A stretch of 64,000 bases of DNA from JACZSB01 sp965372015. GTDB taxonomy: Bacteria > Fidelibacterota > Marinisomatia > SCGC-AAA003-L08 > TS1B11. This document shows positions 26,071 through 35,366 of this stretch, in pieces. The DNA lies in the NCBI GenBank assembly GCA_965372015.1, contig CBDVAP010000001.1, forward strand, positions 1 to 64,000. Direction: 5' to 3'. The translations under genes were made by a program, and so were the position numbers. How positions within the stretch are numbered: the first letter of the stretch is position 1; each line of letters opens with the position of its first letter. The notes below the pieces were generated by a model. That model was not told the origin of the DNA, did not search any database, and was given only the letters and a program-made list of their open reading frames with translations.

Positions 26071-27053
26071 CCCGCTATGCCAGGATCGCAGGTACCGGGC
26101 ACTATGCCCCAAAGAAGGTAATGACCAACGCCGACTTTATCCCCTTGCTGGGCCAGGATGTGGACGAATTTGTGGGTGGGGTGCTGAATATTCACGAACG
26201 CCGGGTGTGCGCCGAGGACGAGAGCACGGCCGACTTGAGCGTCCAGGCGGCGCAACGGGCCCTCGAGGCGGCTGGCATCGCAGCAAGTGACCTGGACCTG
26301 ATAATCATCGGCACCGATACGCCCGAGACCATATCGCCGGCCACGGCTTCAAAGGTGCAGCACCTGCTGGGGGCCGGGAAGGCCGGTACCTTCGATGTGA
26401 ACTGCGCCTGCGCCGGGTTTGTAACCGGCGTGGACATTGGAGCCAAATATATCGCTACCGACGTGCGCTATGAAAATATATTGGTGGTGGGAGCCTACGC
26501 CATGACCAAGTTCCTGGACTTCAGCGACCTGTATACCGCTACTATATTCGCCGACGGGGCGGGGGCGGTGGTGCTGCAGGCGGCGGACGAGCCCGGCTTC
26601 TTGGGCTCCCGGTTGAAGGCCGACGGCCAATATCACGATTATATGGGCATCTATGCCGGGGGGACATATCACCCGATCACCAGGGAGCGTCTGGACGCCG
26701 GTGAGCATTACGTGCAGTTCGTCAAGAAATTCCCCGAGGACCTCAACTCCGGCAACTGGCCGCTACTGGCCCGGGAAGTGGTCGAGCAGGCCGGGCACCA
26801 GATTGCAGATATCGATTTTATTATTTTCACCCAGATCAATATCAATACCATCCGGGAGGTAATGGCCACACTGGACCTCCCTCTGGAGAAGACCCACTGG
26901 GTAATGGACCATTACGGCTACACCGGCTCGGCCTGCATACCCATGGTGCTGGACGAAGTGGTGCGTGTGGGCCGCATCAAGCCAGACGACCTGGTGGTAA
27001 TGGTGGCCTCGGGGGGCGGCTATGCCATGGCGGCGGCAGCCTTCAGGTGGTGA
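26067..27053 (+). CDS. 3-oxoacyl-ACP synthase III homologue lacking catalytic His and Asn
   Basis: 328 residues, full-length KAS III (FabH) fold. The nucleophile is kept: Cys115 in CACAGF. The His of FabH (HQANxR) is Thr255 (FTQIN), and the Asn of FabH (GNTSAAS) is Tyr285 (YGYTGSAC), although surrounding residues align closely, including RIKPDDLVVM and GGGYA near the end. A classical decarboxylating condensation needs Cys-His-Asn, so this protein may be an acyltransferase, a non-decarboxylating thiolase-like enzyme, or act on an unusual substrate. ATG overlaps the hydrolase stop (ATGA), so it is translationally coupled to it. Confidence 0.85.
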   Translation: MTRYARIAGTGHYAPKKVMTNADFIPLLGQDVDEFVGGVLNIHERRVCAEDESTADLSVQAAQRALEAAGIAASDLDLIIIGTDTPETISPATASKVQHLLGAGKAGTFDVNCACAGFVTGVDIGAKYIATDVRYENILVVGAYAMTKFLDFSDLYTATIFADGAGAVVLQAADEPGFLGSRLKADGQYHDYMGIYAGGTYHPITRERLDAGEHYVQFVKKFPEDLNSGNWPLLAREVVEQAGHQIADIDFIIFTQININTIREVMATLDLPLEKTHWVMDHYGYTGSACIPMVLDEVVRVGRIKPDDLVVMVASGGGYAMAAAAFRW

Positions 27054-27075
27054 AGGGTAAAACAGGAGGATCAGT

Positions 27076-28572
27076 ATGATTGCTTGGGGCTTATTCTTTG
27101 TTTACGTGATCGGGACGGCTGTGCTGGCGTGGCTGGGGAGCCGCAAAACCAGTGCCTTCGAGAACTTCGCTATCGGCAACCGCCGGATGAGTCCCTGGGT
27201 CGTCGGCATTACCCTGGCGGCCACCATGACCAGTACGGCCACTTTCGTGATCAATCCCGGGATTGTGTATGCCTTTGGACTCTCGGCCATTATGGGCTAC
27301 GGCATATCGGCCGGCCTGGGACTGATGTTGGGCATCGTGATCCTCTCCAAAGGTTTTCGCAGGATCGGTATCCAAAGCGCGGCCCTAACCGTACCACAGT
27401 GGATCGGCACGCGCTTCAACGATAAGCGTTTCACGGTCATTTACGCCGCCTTCAACCTGCTGCTGATCGCCATGGTGGTGCTGATCTCGTACGGGACCGC
27501 CCTTGTGATGGACGCCACCTTAGGCTTGGCCAACATCTTCCCCACCTACCATTTCGAAATCGCCCTGGCCTTCATTATCCTGTTCGTGTTCAGTTATATA
27601 ACCTTCGGCGGCACATTCGCCCACGCCTATACCAATACTGTCCAGGGAGTGATCATGCTGGGTATTGCCTTGCTGCTGGTCTTCTCCGGCCTGCCCTATC
27701 TGAAGGCCGGATTACTGGCCACCCTGATGGCGGAAAGCCCCAATCTGGCCTCCGTAGTGAATCCCCAGAGTTTCCTTTTCCGCAACATATTCGAGGTGTT
27801 CATCGCCAACTTCCTGGTGGGGTTCGCCCTTTCCGTGCAGCCCCACTTCATCACCAAGTCGCTATACGTCCAGTCCGACCGGGACGTAAATCGCTACCTC
27901 ACGGTAGCCGTGCTCATGGGGATGGTGTTCTCGCTGGTGTTGATGGTGGGCCTGTTCGCTCGGGCCAGGTTCGGAGCGGTCCATATGGCCCAGGTGGACC
28001 TGGTGGTGACCTATTACATCCTGGACTCATTTCCCTTATCATTAGCGGCCCTGGTGTCTATCGCCCTGCTGGCGGCCGGCATGTCCACCTTGGACGGCAT
28101 CCTGGTGGCCCTATCCGCTATTTTCGCCAACGATTTCTACTTAGTGTTGGCCCGTAAACGGCTGGCGGGCCGCAGTACCGAGGAGCGCTACGCGATCGCC
28201 TTGAAGGTGGGGCGCTATGCCCTTTTGGGCCTGGCGGTACTGGCTTTCGTGCTGGGCTACCTGCAGCATCACTACAAGGAATTCTCGGTGGCGATTTTCG
28301 CCCAGACCTGGCTCTACGGCCTGTTTACGGCCACCTTCATCCCGTTGCTGTTCGGCATGTTTGTCAAGGATGTAAATAAATGGTGGGTTTTGACAGCCTC
28401 GCTGACCTCGTTCGGGGTGCACCTGGTATTCCGCTACGGAAAGCTAACTATCCTGACCGGTGCCGATTACTTGAATCCCGGCCTGACGGCCTCCTACGGC
28501 ATCATCGTCAGTTTATTGATCATGGCGGTATACTACCTGCCGCGACTGAGGGAAAAGTTCGTGACCCGATGA
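27076..28572 (+). CDS. Sodium:solute symporter (SSS family)
   Basis: 498 residues with about 13 TM helices, the SSS (SLC5-like) architecture. Early motif NRRMSPWVVGITLAATMTS and the central ITFGGTFAHAYTNTVQG region fit the family, which imports small organic acids, amino acids, sugars or vitamins with Na+. AGGAGG 7 nt upstream gives a strong start. It lies about 20 bases after the KAS gene, and its stop overlaps the TonB receptor start, implying that outer- and inner-membrane transport of the same substrate are co-expressed. Substrate not readable. Confidence 0.88.
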   Translation: MIAWGLFFVYVIGTAVLAWLGSRKTSAFENFAIGNRRMSPWVVGITLAATMTSTATFVINPGIVYAFGLSAIMGYGISAGLGLMLGIVILSKGFRRIGIQSAALTVPQWIGTRFNDKRFTVIYAAFNLLLIAMVVLISYGTALVMDATLGLANIFPTYHFEIALAFIILFVFSYITFGGTFAHAYTNTVQGVIMLGIALLLVFSGLPYLKAGLLATLMAESPNLASVVNPQSFLFRNIFEVFIANFLVGFALSVQPHFITKSLYVQSDRDVNRYLTVAVLMGMVFSLVLMVGLFARARFGAVHMAQVDLVVTYYILDSFPLSLAALVSIALLAAGMSTLDGILVALSAIFANDFYLVLARKRLAGRSTEERYAIALKVGRYALLGLAVLAFVLGYLQHHYKEFSVAIFAQTWLYGLFTATFIPLLFGMFVKDVNKWWVLTASLTSFGVHLVFRYGKLTILTGADYLNPGLTASYGIIVSLLIMAVYYLPRLREKFVTR

Positions 28573-31355
28573 AGCACCCGGCTACCATATTGTTCCGGCT
28601 TTCCATCGTCCTGTTAATAGGGCTGGGTGTTGAGACCCAGGCTCAGACAGCGGGGAAATTGGTGGGCCGGGTGGTGGACCAGACAGAGAGGGGCCCACTG
28701 GCCGGCGTGAATCTGATGCTGGAAGGCACCTACCTGGGGGCCGCCTCCGATATCGACGGCAATTACCTGATGCTGAACGTACCGCCCGGCAGCTATACCC
28801 TGGTGGCCACCATGATCGGCTACGCACGGCTACGAGTGGATCGGATTGAGATCACCAGCGGCCTGACCACCCGCCAGGACCTGAGTCTGCAGCAGGAGGT
28901 GCTGGCCGGCCAGGCGGTGACCATCCTGGCCACTCGCCCGCTGGTACAGAAGGACGTTACCAGCAGCACCCACTTCATCGGCGGCGAGCAGATCAGCGCC
29001 CTGCCGGCCACCGACTACCGCGACCTGCTGCTGACTCTGCCCGGTATCCTGCAGGACTCGAAGGGGCTGCACCTACGTGGGGGGCGGTCAGGAGAGGTAT
29101 CGTTGCAGGTGGACGGCGTGCGCATCCAGGAGCCTAATTACGGTACCAGTTTCGCCGGCTATTCAGCCCTGACCATGAACAATGACGCTATTTCGCAGGC
29201 GGTGGTGCAGAGCGGCGGGTTTAACGCCGAGTTTGGCAACGCCCTCTCAGGGGTTGTGGATATCACATCGGTGGCCGGGGGAGACCGGTTCAGCGCCCTG
29301 GCGGAGTTGGAGAGCGAGCTGCCCTACGACCCGGGCCGTGCTATCCCCGGGGCCAAACGGGACAGTCGCTACTACGACGGCAATTGGCGCGACAGCACCC
29401 GTTACGACTACACCACTGGTTACCAGCGTCTGCGATTGGGCCTGTCCGGTCCCCTGCCCGGGGTGAGGCGGTTAGCCTATGCCCTTAACGCCCAGGCTAC
29501 CCGGGCCGAGGACGGCTTCCCCTCCCGGGAGAACACCGAAAATGAATCCCGGGAAGAGGTGTATAACGTCAAACTGACCCTGGCCGCTACCTCCCGGCTG
29601 ACCATCACCGGCAGCGGCATGCTGACCTGGCGCCGCTACCAGCTCTTTGATGTGCGCCGCAAGTTCATCCCCGAGACCAACCAGCTGCGGACCAGCCGCA
29701 TCACCCACGGCTCTTTAGAGGTCCGGCACAGCCTGGGCCCCCAGACTTTTTACACGCTGCTGGCAGGCGGCTCGAGCACTTACTATAAGGCGGCTCAACC
29801 GGGTAAGTGGTGGGATATCACCCGGCCGGAGGAGTGGAACGTGCTCGATCCGGCCGACCCGGGCGATACCCTGAACCCAGTCGCCGTCAATATTGGGACC
29901 ACTTACCTGCCGGGCACGCAGTACATTATTGAAGGCGATAACAACCTGTTTCGCGAGGAGCGGATCAGCACCCTGGTGGTCAAGGGGGCGCTGACTCACC
30001 AGGCCGGTCCGCACCACCAACTGCGAGGTGGCGCCGAGCTTAACTATTACGACCTGTTCTATCAGGCGGTGCTGGCCTATAAGGGCTTCCCGTTCACCTT
30101 CGCCCATGGGCTGGACAACGACCAACTGGGGCTGCCGGCGTTGAATCCCTGGATTCTGGGAGCGTTTATCCAGGATAAGATCGAGTTCAAGGGGCTGATC
30201 GTGAACCTGGGACTCAGGGCGGAAATCTTCGAGCCGGACGCCAGGTTGCCCTCGGACTGGCTACACCCCTACTTGGACGAGGGGATGGTGGGCCCCCCGT
30301 TCGCGGGCCAGGAAGATTGGTCTAACTGGAGGGGACCCGATCACGACATTCCACCAACCAACCCGGAGTACCCCTGGAAGCGGGCCGGCCGGAAGGTGAT
30401 GCTTAGTCCCCGGGTAGGTGTGTCGCACCCCATCACCGACGTGAATGTACTGCACTACAGCTACGGCATATTTCACCAGGTCCCCGACTGGTACCTACTG
30501 TATCGCAACTACAATATGTCCTACGATATACTGGCCCTATATGGCAACCCCGACCTGCAGCCGGAGCAGACCACTTCCTTCGAGGTGGGACTACGCAGCG
30601 CTGTGGCCGGAGAGTGGGTGATCGACGTCACCGCCTTCTTCAAGGACATCTCCGATTTAGTGGAGACCACCGCCATCAATGACATAAACGACCCGGCCGT
30701 TCAGGCGGCGCTGGCGAAGGACTCCTCAGTGGTGGCGCTGCCCACCTGGTTCATCAATAAGAACCTGGCCTGGGGCACAGTCAAGGGTTTCGAACTGGTA
30801 CTGCAACACCGCCAATCCAGCCGCCTTCCACTGAGTTTGAATCTGACCTATACCTACATGGTCGCCCGAGGCAAGACTTCGGACTACCACGACGGCTTCC
30901 TGCGCCAGTTCACCCGGGGGCAGCTGGACCCGGTGCAGCAGTACTACCTGGGCTGGGACCAGCGCCACACTCTGGTGCTGGGGTTGGGCTTCCGCCGAGC
31001 GAGGACCGTCGGCTTCAACCTGCTGTGGCGCTATGGTTCGGGCTATCCCTATACCGGTTTCCAGGAATCGATCCTCCCCGAGGAGAACAACAAACGACTG
31101 CCGGCCACTTCGATCGTGGACCTGAAGCTTAACCATGAGCTGCAATTGGGCCGCTACCGGTTGGTGCCTTACCTAACTATCACCAACCTTTTCGACAGCG
31201 TGAATATCTACAACTTTGATAACGGCGAGAACCGGCGGATCCCGGTAATCAACCACCTGCTGGACTACCCCGACGAATTCGAAGGTCCCCTGGATGACCC
31301 CATCATCTACGGTCCGCACCGGGAGATTCGCCTGGGCCTGAAGGTGCAGTTGTGA
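28569..31355 (+). CDS. TonB-dependent outer-membrane receptor with carboxypeptidase-regulatory-like domain
   Basis: 928 residues from ATG 28569, which overlaps the symporter stop (ATGA). Signal peptide about 1-24, then a CarboxypepD_reg-like beta sandwich (about 26-105: GRVVDQTERGPLAGVNL, SDIDGNYLMLNVPPGSYTL), a plug domain (about 125-235, LRGGRSGEVSLQVDG and NAEFGNALSGVVDI), and a 22-strand-type barrel to the end (IRLGLKVQL). This layout is typical of Bacteroidota and FCB receptors that import large or scarce substrates using TonB energy. No SusD partner is present next to it. Confidence 0.88.
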   Translation: MKHPATILFRLSIVLLIGLGVETQAQTAGKLVGRVVDQTERGPLAGVNLMLEGTYLGAASDIDGNYLMLNVPPGSYTLVATMIGYARLRVDRIEITSGLTTRQDLSLQQEVLAGQAVTILATRPLVQKDVTSSTHFIGGEQISALPATDYRDLLLTLPGILQDSKGLHLRGGRSGEVSLQVDGVRIQEPNYGTSFAGYSALTMNNDAISQAVVQSGGFNAEFGNALSGVVDITSVAGGDRFSALAELESELPYDPGRAIPGAKRDSRYYDGNWRDSTRYDYTTGYQRLRLGLSGPLPGVRRLAYALNAQATRAEDGFPSRENTENESREEVYNVKLTLAATSRLTITGSGMLTWRRYQLFDVRRKFIPETNQLRTSRITHGSLEVRHSLGPQTFYTLLAGGSSTYYKAAQPGKWWDITRPEEWNVLDPADPGDTLNPVAVNIGTTYLPGTQYIIEGDNNLFREERISTLVVKGALTHQAGPHHQLRGGAELNYYDLFYQAVLAYKGFPFTFAHGLDNDQLGLPALNPWILGAFIQDKIEFKGLIVNLGLRAEIFEPDARLPSDWLHPYLDEGMVGPPFAGQEDWSNWRGPDHDIPPTNPEYPWKRAGRKVMLSPRVGVSHPITDVNVLHYSYGIFHQVPDWYLLYRNYNMSYDILALYGNPDLQPEQTTSFEVGLRSAVAGEWVIDVTAFFKDISDLVETTAINDINDPAVQAALAKDSSVVALPTWFINKNLAWGTVKGFELVLQHRQSSRLPLSLNLTYTYMVARGKTSDYHDGFLRQFTRGQLDPVQQYYLGWDQRHTLVLGLGFRRARTVGFNLLWRYGSGYPYTGFQESILPEENNKRLPATSIVDLKLNHELQLGRYRLVPYLTITNLFDSVNIYNFDNGENRRIPVINHLLDYPDEFEGPLDDPIIYGPHREIRLGLKVQL

Positions 31356-32950
31356 GGCGGGGCTGGTTCCCGCTGTGGCCGGTGGTCTGCCTGAGCGTGC
31401 TGGGTGGTGCCGAGCAGGCCGACATCCAAGTTGGGAAAGTGTGGGTTTCGCCGTCGGTTTCCAACTATGGTTACCTGGGCAATTTCGAGTATCCCGGTGG
31501 CAGCCTGGACCATTACATCATTGAGTATTCCGCCCTGTTGGCCTACAAAGTCGCCGGACAGCAGGTGGTGCTGTTTGGCGGCACCTTGGGGCAGAGTGAG
31601 TTGGACTACGGCTTCTTCCGGGCCGACGGCCGCCGGGAGGACTGGACCCGGTCCGGTGACGGGCGCTCGACCCTGATTCTGGGGGCCACCGCCGATCTAT
31701 CGCAGTTGGCTGACCCCGGGCCCCAGCAACTCACCCACACCACCGTCATCCGGGCCTACGCCCACGAAAAGTACGACGATTTCCTGTTGCTGACCCACCA
31801 GTTCACCAATTTGGGTAATGATACGTTGAGAGATTTCACCTTCGGCTACCACCTGCCGGCGGACGTGGGGGCCGGCGGGGTCTCCACCCCCGAACTGGAC
31901 GATTGGACCGCCCTGGACTCTGCCGACGGCCTGGCCTATATGTACGATGACGACGGGGATAACGGGCTGACTCCCTATTACGTGGGGCAGGCGCTGATGG
32001 AGGCGCCCGACCCGGCCGGGGGCCTGGGGAATGTGCAGTCCTGGACCGGTTTTTCATACTACCTGATGGTGGAGCCCATTGTGGGACCCGCGGATCTATT
32101 GGATCGTATGACCGGCGGGTTGTGGGAAGACAGTCCCAGCCCCGGCCCCTATAGCGTTATATCTACGGTGGGACCTTATACGCTCGACCCAGAGGCAAGC
32201 GTCATTTTCACAGTAGCGCTGGTCTACGGCGAAGGCCTTGATGGCTTAAGGGAAAATTTAAGTAATGCCCGAGCCCTTCGGGAGACCAACTGGATCATCC
32301 CGGCCGACGAGCAGCCGCCCCAGGTACCGCAGTTGGCCGAGCCACAAGTGTCGGGCCGACTGGTGAGACTGGAGTGGGACAGCCGGGCCGAGTCGGCCCC
32401 CGACTTTTTCCAGTACCTCCTTTACCGCAGCACCGAATCGGCGGTTGGGCCGTGGGAACTGCTGGACAGCACTATCACCAACTCGATCACCGACCTGGAC
32501 GTACGGGTCGGTTTCCCCTATTTTTACACTGTCCGCAGCGAGGATAGCCAGGGCAACCGTTCCGGCCGCTGGGGGGCACTCTGCCGCACCCTAGACCCGG
32601 TGCGCCCGCTGAACGACTACAGCAGCACGGTGGGGAAGGTCAAGGTGGTACCCAATCCCTACCTGGGGGGCGCCGACTGGGAGCTGGAAGACTACGAGAG
32701 TTCTATATTTTTCACCCACCTGCCGATTAGCTGTACCATAACCATCTTCGCCCTGACCGGCGAGGAGGTGATTGCCCTGCCGCACAATCTATCCGGCGAC
32801 CAGACCCCCGACGGTTCCGGCGACGAGCGTTGGGATCTGGTCTCAAGAAACCGCCAGACCATTGCCTCGGGGCTGTACCTATATCGGGTACAGACACCAC
32901 AAGGGGAGTTTCAGACTGGGCAGTTTGTCATAATCAAGGGCGCCCGATGA
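31352..32950 (+). CDS. Secreted beta-rich protein with fibronectin-III-like domain
   Basis: 532 residues, no named family. GTG start overlaps the receptor stop (GTGA). A short hydrophobic N-terminus is a probable signal peptide. The first about 310 residues are a beta-rich domain of the kind found beside FCB TonB receptors. A fibronectin-III-like unit follows (about 325-405: RLVRLEWDSRAESAP, YTVRSEDSQGNRSG), then a C-terminal domain with KVVPNPYLGG and GLYLYRVQTPQGEFQTGQF, reminiscent of the sorting-type C-terminal domains but without QNYPNPFNP. It is probably surface-exposed or a periplasmic partner of the receptor. Confidence 0.65.
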   Translation: MRRGWFPLWPVVCLSVLGGAEQADIQVGKVWVSPSVSNYGYLGNFEYPGGSLDHYIIEYSALLAYKVAGQQVVLFGGTLGQSELDYGFFRADGRREDWTRSGDGRSTLILGATADLSQLADPGPQQLTHTTVIRAYAHEKYDDFLLLTHQFTNLGNDTLRDFTFGYHLPADVGAGGVSTPELDDWTALDSADGLAYMYDDDGDNGLTPYYVGQALMEAPDPAGGLGNVQSWTGFSYYLMVEPIVGPADLLDRMTGGLWEDSPSPGPYSVISTVGPYTLDPEASVIFTVALVYGEGLDGLRENLSNARALRETNWIIPADEQPPQVPQLAEPQVSGRLVRLEWDSRAESAPDFFQYLLYRSTESAVGPWELLDSTITNSITDLDVRVGFPYFYTVRSEDSQGNRSGRWGALCRTLDPVRPLNDYSSTVGKVKVVPNPYLGGADWELEDYESSIFFTHLPISCTITIFALTGEEVIALPHNLSGDQTPDGSGDERWDLVSRNRQTIASGLYLYRVQTPQGEFQTGQFVIIKGAR

Positions 32951-33951
32951 GGGGCTCCCCGGTGACCCACTGCCGCTTCCGGGCCATGCTGGCGGTGGCC
33001 CTCTGGTTGAGCGCCGCCCCGCTGCCTGGGCAGGGTAGTTTCAATAAAGTGGGCACCGCCTCGCTGCTGTTTTTAAAGATACCGGTAGGGGCCCGGACGG
33101 TGGCCCTGGGCGGGGCTTCCAGCAGCAGCTATGGCAACGCCTATACCGTATTTGCCAACCCGGCCTCCATTGCCTTGGGTGGTGATAAGCGCCTGCTGGG
33201 GATGAGTTACACCCCCTGGCTGTTGGGCATCCACCACCAGGCCGCGGCCTACCAGCAACCGGTGGGCCGTAGCTCATTCCTTGCACTGCACGCCCTGAGC
33301 CTAGTGAGCGCTCAGATGGAGGTCACCACTACCAGGCAGCAGAACGGCACCGGCGACCTGTTCCGCTTCCAGGACCTGGCTCTGGGTGTTAGTCTGGCGC
33401 GGCGGTTCTCGGACAAACTGGCGATGGGCATCACCGGCAAATTACTTTACGAGTCGGCCTACTCCGCCCAGGCCTGGGGTTACGCGGTGGATATAGGTAC
33501 CTGGTATTGGGTGGGCGCCCGGAACATGCGCTTGACCATGGCCCTGCGGAATTTTGGGCCTGAGATCAGCTACAGCGGTACCTATAGCGATACACACGTG
33601 AAGGGTAACCTGCGCCGTAGCGAAACCTATTCGTACGGCAGTTTTCCACTGCCGCTGTCTTTCGTGTTGGGTGTGGCCGGAAACCTGGTGCAAGCGCAGG
33701 GGTATACCCTGGATTTGGCTTTGGAAGCGTTGCACCCCAACGATTATCTGCCAAAACTGCATTTGGGGCTGCAGCTGCGGACCAAGAACAACAGCTGGTT
33801 GGCAATGGGTTACAAAGTAAATTATGAGCAGGAGTCCTTCACCGCCGGTTTTGGACTGGACATGGCCAGTTGGTCCTTCGGATACGGCTACCAGCCCATG
33901 GTGAACTTCAGCGATATTCACACCATTTCCATAGGATTAGGATTGGAATAG
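32947..33951 (+). CDS. PorV/PorQ-like (UPF0164) outer-membrane protein
   Basis: 334 residues from ATG 32947, overlapping the previous stop. After a signal peptide (about 1-33) comes the hallmark opening of PorV/PorQ-like barrels: KIPVGARTVALGGASSSS then YTVFANPASIA. The rest is predicted beta strands, ending LGLGLE. Members assist type IX secretion or act as FadL-like channels for hydrophobic compounds. In an operon with a TonB receptor and an acyl-CoA ligase either role is possible. A real PorV for the C-terminal-domain proteins at 38944 and 43605 would usually sit with other secretion genes, not seen here. Confidence 0.72.
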   Translation: MRGSPVTHCRFRAMLAVALWLSAAPLPGQGSFNKVGTASLLFLKIPVGARTVALGGASSSSYGNAYTVFANPASIALGGDKRLLGMSYTPWLLGIHHQAAAYQQPVGRSSFLALHALSLVSAQMEVTTTRQQNGTGDLFRFQDLALGVSLARRFSDKLAMGITGKLLYESAYSAQAWGYAVDIGTWYWVGARNMRLTMALRNFGPEISYSGTYSDTHVKGNLRRSETYSYGSFPLPLSFVLGVAGNLVQAQGYTLDLALEALHPNDYLPKLHLGLQLRTKNNSWLAMGYKVNYEQESFTAGFGLDMASWSFGYGYQPMVNFSDIHTISIGLGLE

Positions 33952-33967
33952 CATTAAGGAGACTGCA

Positions 33968-35311
33968 ATGAAGCACCATTTAGGGAATTTGTGGACCGGT
34001 TTAACCGGCTTGATCCTGGTGGCCGGCGGCTGCGCTGACGATGGAGGAACTGAACGCACCCCGGTCGACCTGCTGATCGTGACCCCTTTCGAGATTACTA
34101 TGAAGATCGATTCGAGCTTCCAGCTGGAGGCTGAGGCCCTGGATGTGGACAGCGAGCCGATTGTCGACGTGGAATTGGCCTGGACTACCACCGATGAGCA
34201 GGTGGCGCTGGTGAGCCAGACGGGACTGGTGACCGCCGCAGGCATGGGGGCGGCTTCCATCAGAGCCGCTGCCGACGAGGTGGAGAGCAACTTCTGCGAT
34301 ATCACCGTTTTAGGCGCACCGCAGACAATTGCGATCAGCCAGCCGGCCCAGGCTGTTACGGTGGGCGGAACGCAGGCGGTAAGCGCCAGGGTCTTCGATG
34401 GCCTGGGACAAGCGATCCCGGTGGAAGGGCTAGTTTGGACCGCGACCGATCAGACCAAAATCACCTTATCCCCAATAGTACCGGAGCCTACACTCGATCT
34501 CGACACCTGGACCGCCAATGTCACCGGTTTGGCGCAGGGCGTGACCAGCATTACCGCCGGCTATAGCGCTGTGGAAAGCGACCCGATCAACGTTTACGTG
34601 ATGGCGCCGGTGTTCACTGAATCATTCAACGTAACCGATACCAGTGCCATCTCCCAGGGCCATTTCATTAGTGACGTCCTGTGGCAAGTGAACCATGACC
34701 TGGAAGGGGGCGAAAAGACCGGTAAGGCGACCATTGTCGATGATGGCGGCAACCGCGTATTGCGCATGACTGACCCCAGTACCGCCTATTTTACCAACCG
34801 GCAGCTGCTTTTGATGACCTACGGGCACACCGTCTATGATAGCGGGTTGGGCTGGCCGGACGTCACTGCTATGCTTACCGGCCAGAACTGGCGTTGCAAG
34901 TTCCGGATGAAAGGCATGGACGACCCAGCCCTCAACACTACTGCGGAGTCGCTGGTAATATTCACCCAGTATTACGAGGCCGGAGATAATCCGTACTACC
35001 TGGTGTTCGCCCCCGGCCGCAACCGGGTGAGCGCGTGGATCGGGGCCACCCCGGCACCCGGGGCCACCATCCCGGAGTGGGGCTCCATGCCCGAGATCCG
35101 GTACGATGTCTGGTTCAATGCGGTGGTAGAGGTCTTCGAGGGGACCATGCGGGCGGAAGTCTATACCGGGACTGAGCCCACCGGCCAGTGGGATTACACC
35201 TATATCATCCCCAACTATACCGAGCCGGATGAGTATATCCCCGGCTTGTGGCTGGGGGCTTTCCTGGTGGATACCTTGTACGTGGACAATATAGAATACT
35301 CAACTCCATGA
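33968..35311 (+). CDS. Lipoprotein with Big2 domain and C-terminal lectin-like region
   Basis: 447 residues. Lipoprotein signal with lipid-attachment Cys22 (VAGGC). A Big2-type immunoglobulin-like domain follows (about 34-115: VTPFEITMKIDSSFQLEAEA, TGLVTAAGMGAASI), then a second beta-rich domain (about 118-215), and a C-terminal region (about 220-447) that may adopt a concanavalin/laminin-G-like fold (ILVTFQY-like strands, EYSTP end). AAGGAG 7 nt upstream. Likely surface carbohydrate or cell adhesion. Its Big2 domain is closely related to that of the next gene. Confidence 0.7.
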   Translation: MKHHLGNLWTGLTGLILVAGGCADDGGTERTPVDLLIVTPFEITMKIDSSFQLEAEALDVDSEPIVDVELAWTTTDEQVALVSQTGLVTAAGMGAASIRAAADEVESNFCDITVLGAPQTIAISQPAQAVTVGGTQAVSARVFDGLGQAIPVEGLVWTATDQTKITLSPIVPEPTLDLDTWTANVTGLAQGVTSITAGYSAVESDPINVYVMAPVFTESFNVTDTSAISQGHFISDVLWQVNHDLEGGEKTGKATIVDDGGNRVLRMTDPSTAYFTNRQLLLMTYGHTVYDSGLGWPDVTAMLTGQNWRCKFRMKGMDDPALNTTAESLVIFTQYYEAGDNPYYLVFAPGRNRVSAWIGATPAPGATIPEWGSMPEIRYDVWFNAVVEVFEGTMRAEVYTGTEPTGQWDYTYIIPNYTEPDEYIPGLWLGAFLVDTLYVDNIEYSTP

Positions 35312-35366
35312 ATGACTTGGCCCTTATCGATTTACTCGTAAAGATCAGTACAGCCAGTGCCCACAT

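Noticed and set aside
22179..27053. An OleABCD-type long-chain olefin cluster (ligase, SDR, hydrolase, KAS III homologue)
   Set aside because: The SDR is a short classical FabG-like protein rather than the extended OleD type, the KAS homologue lacks His and Asn that OleA retains, and the order differs.
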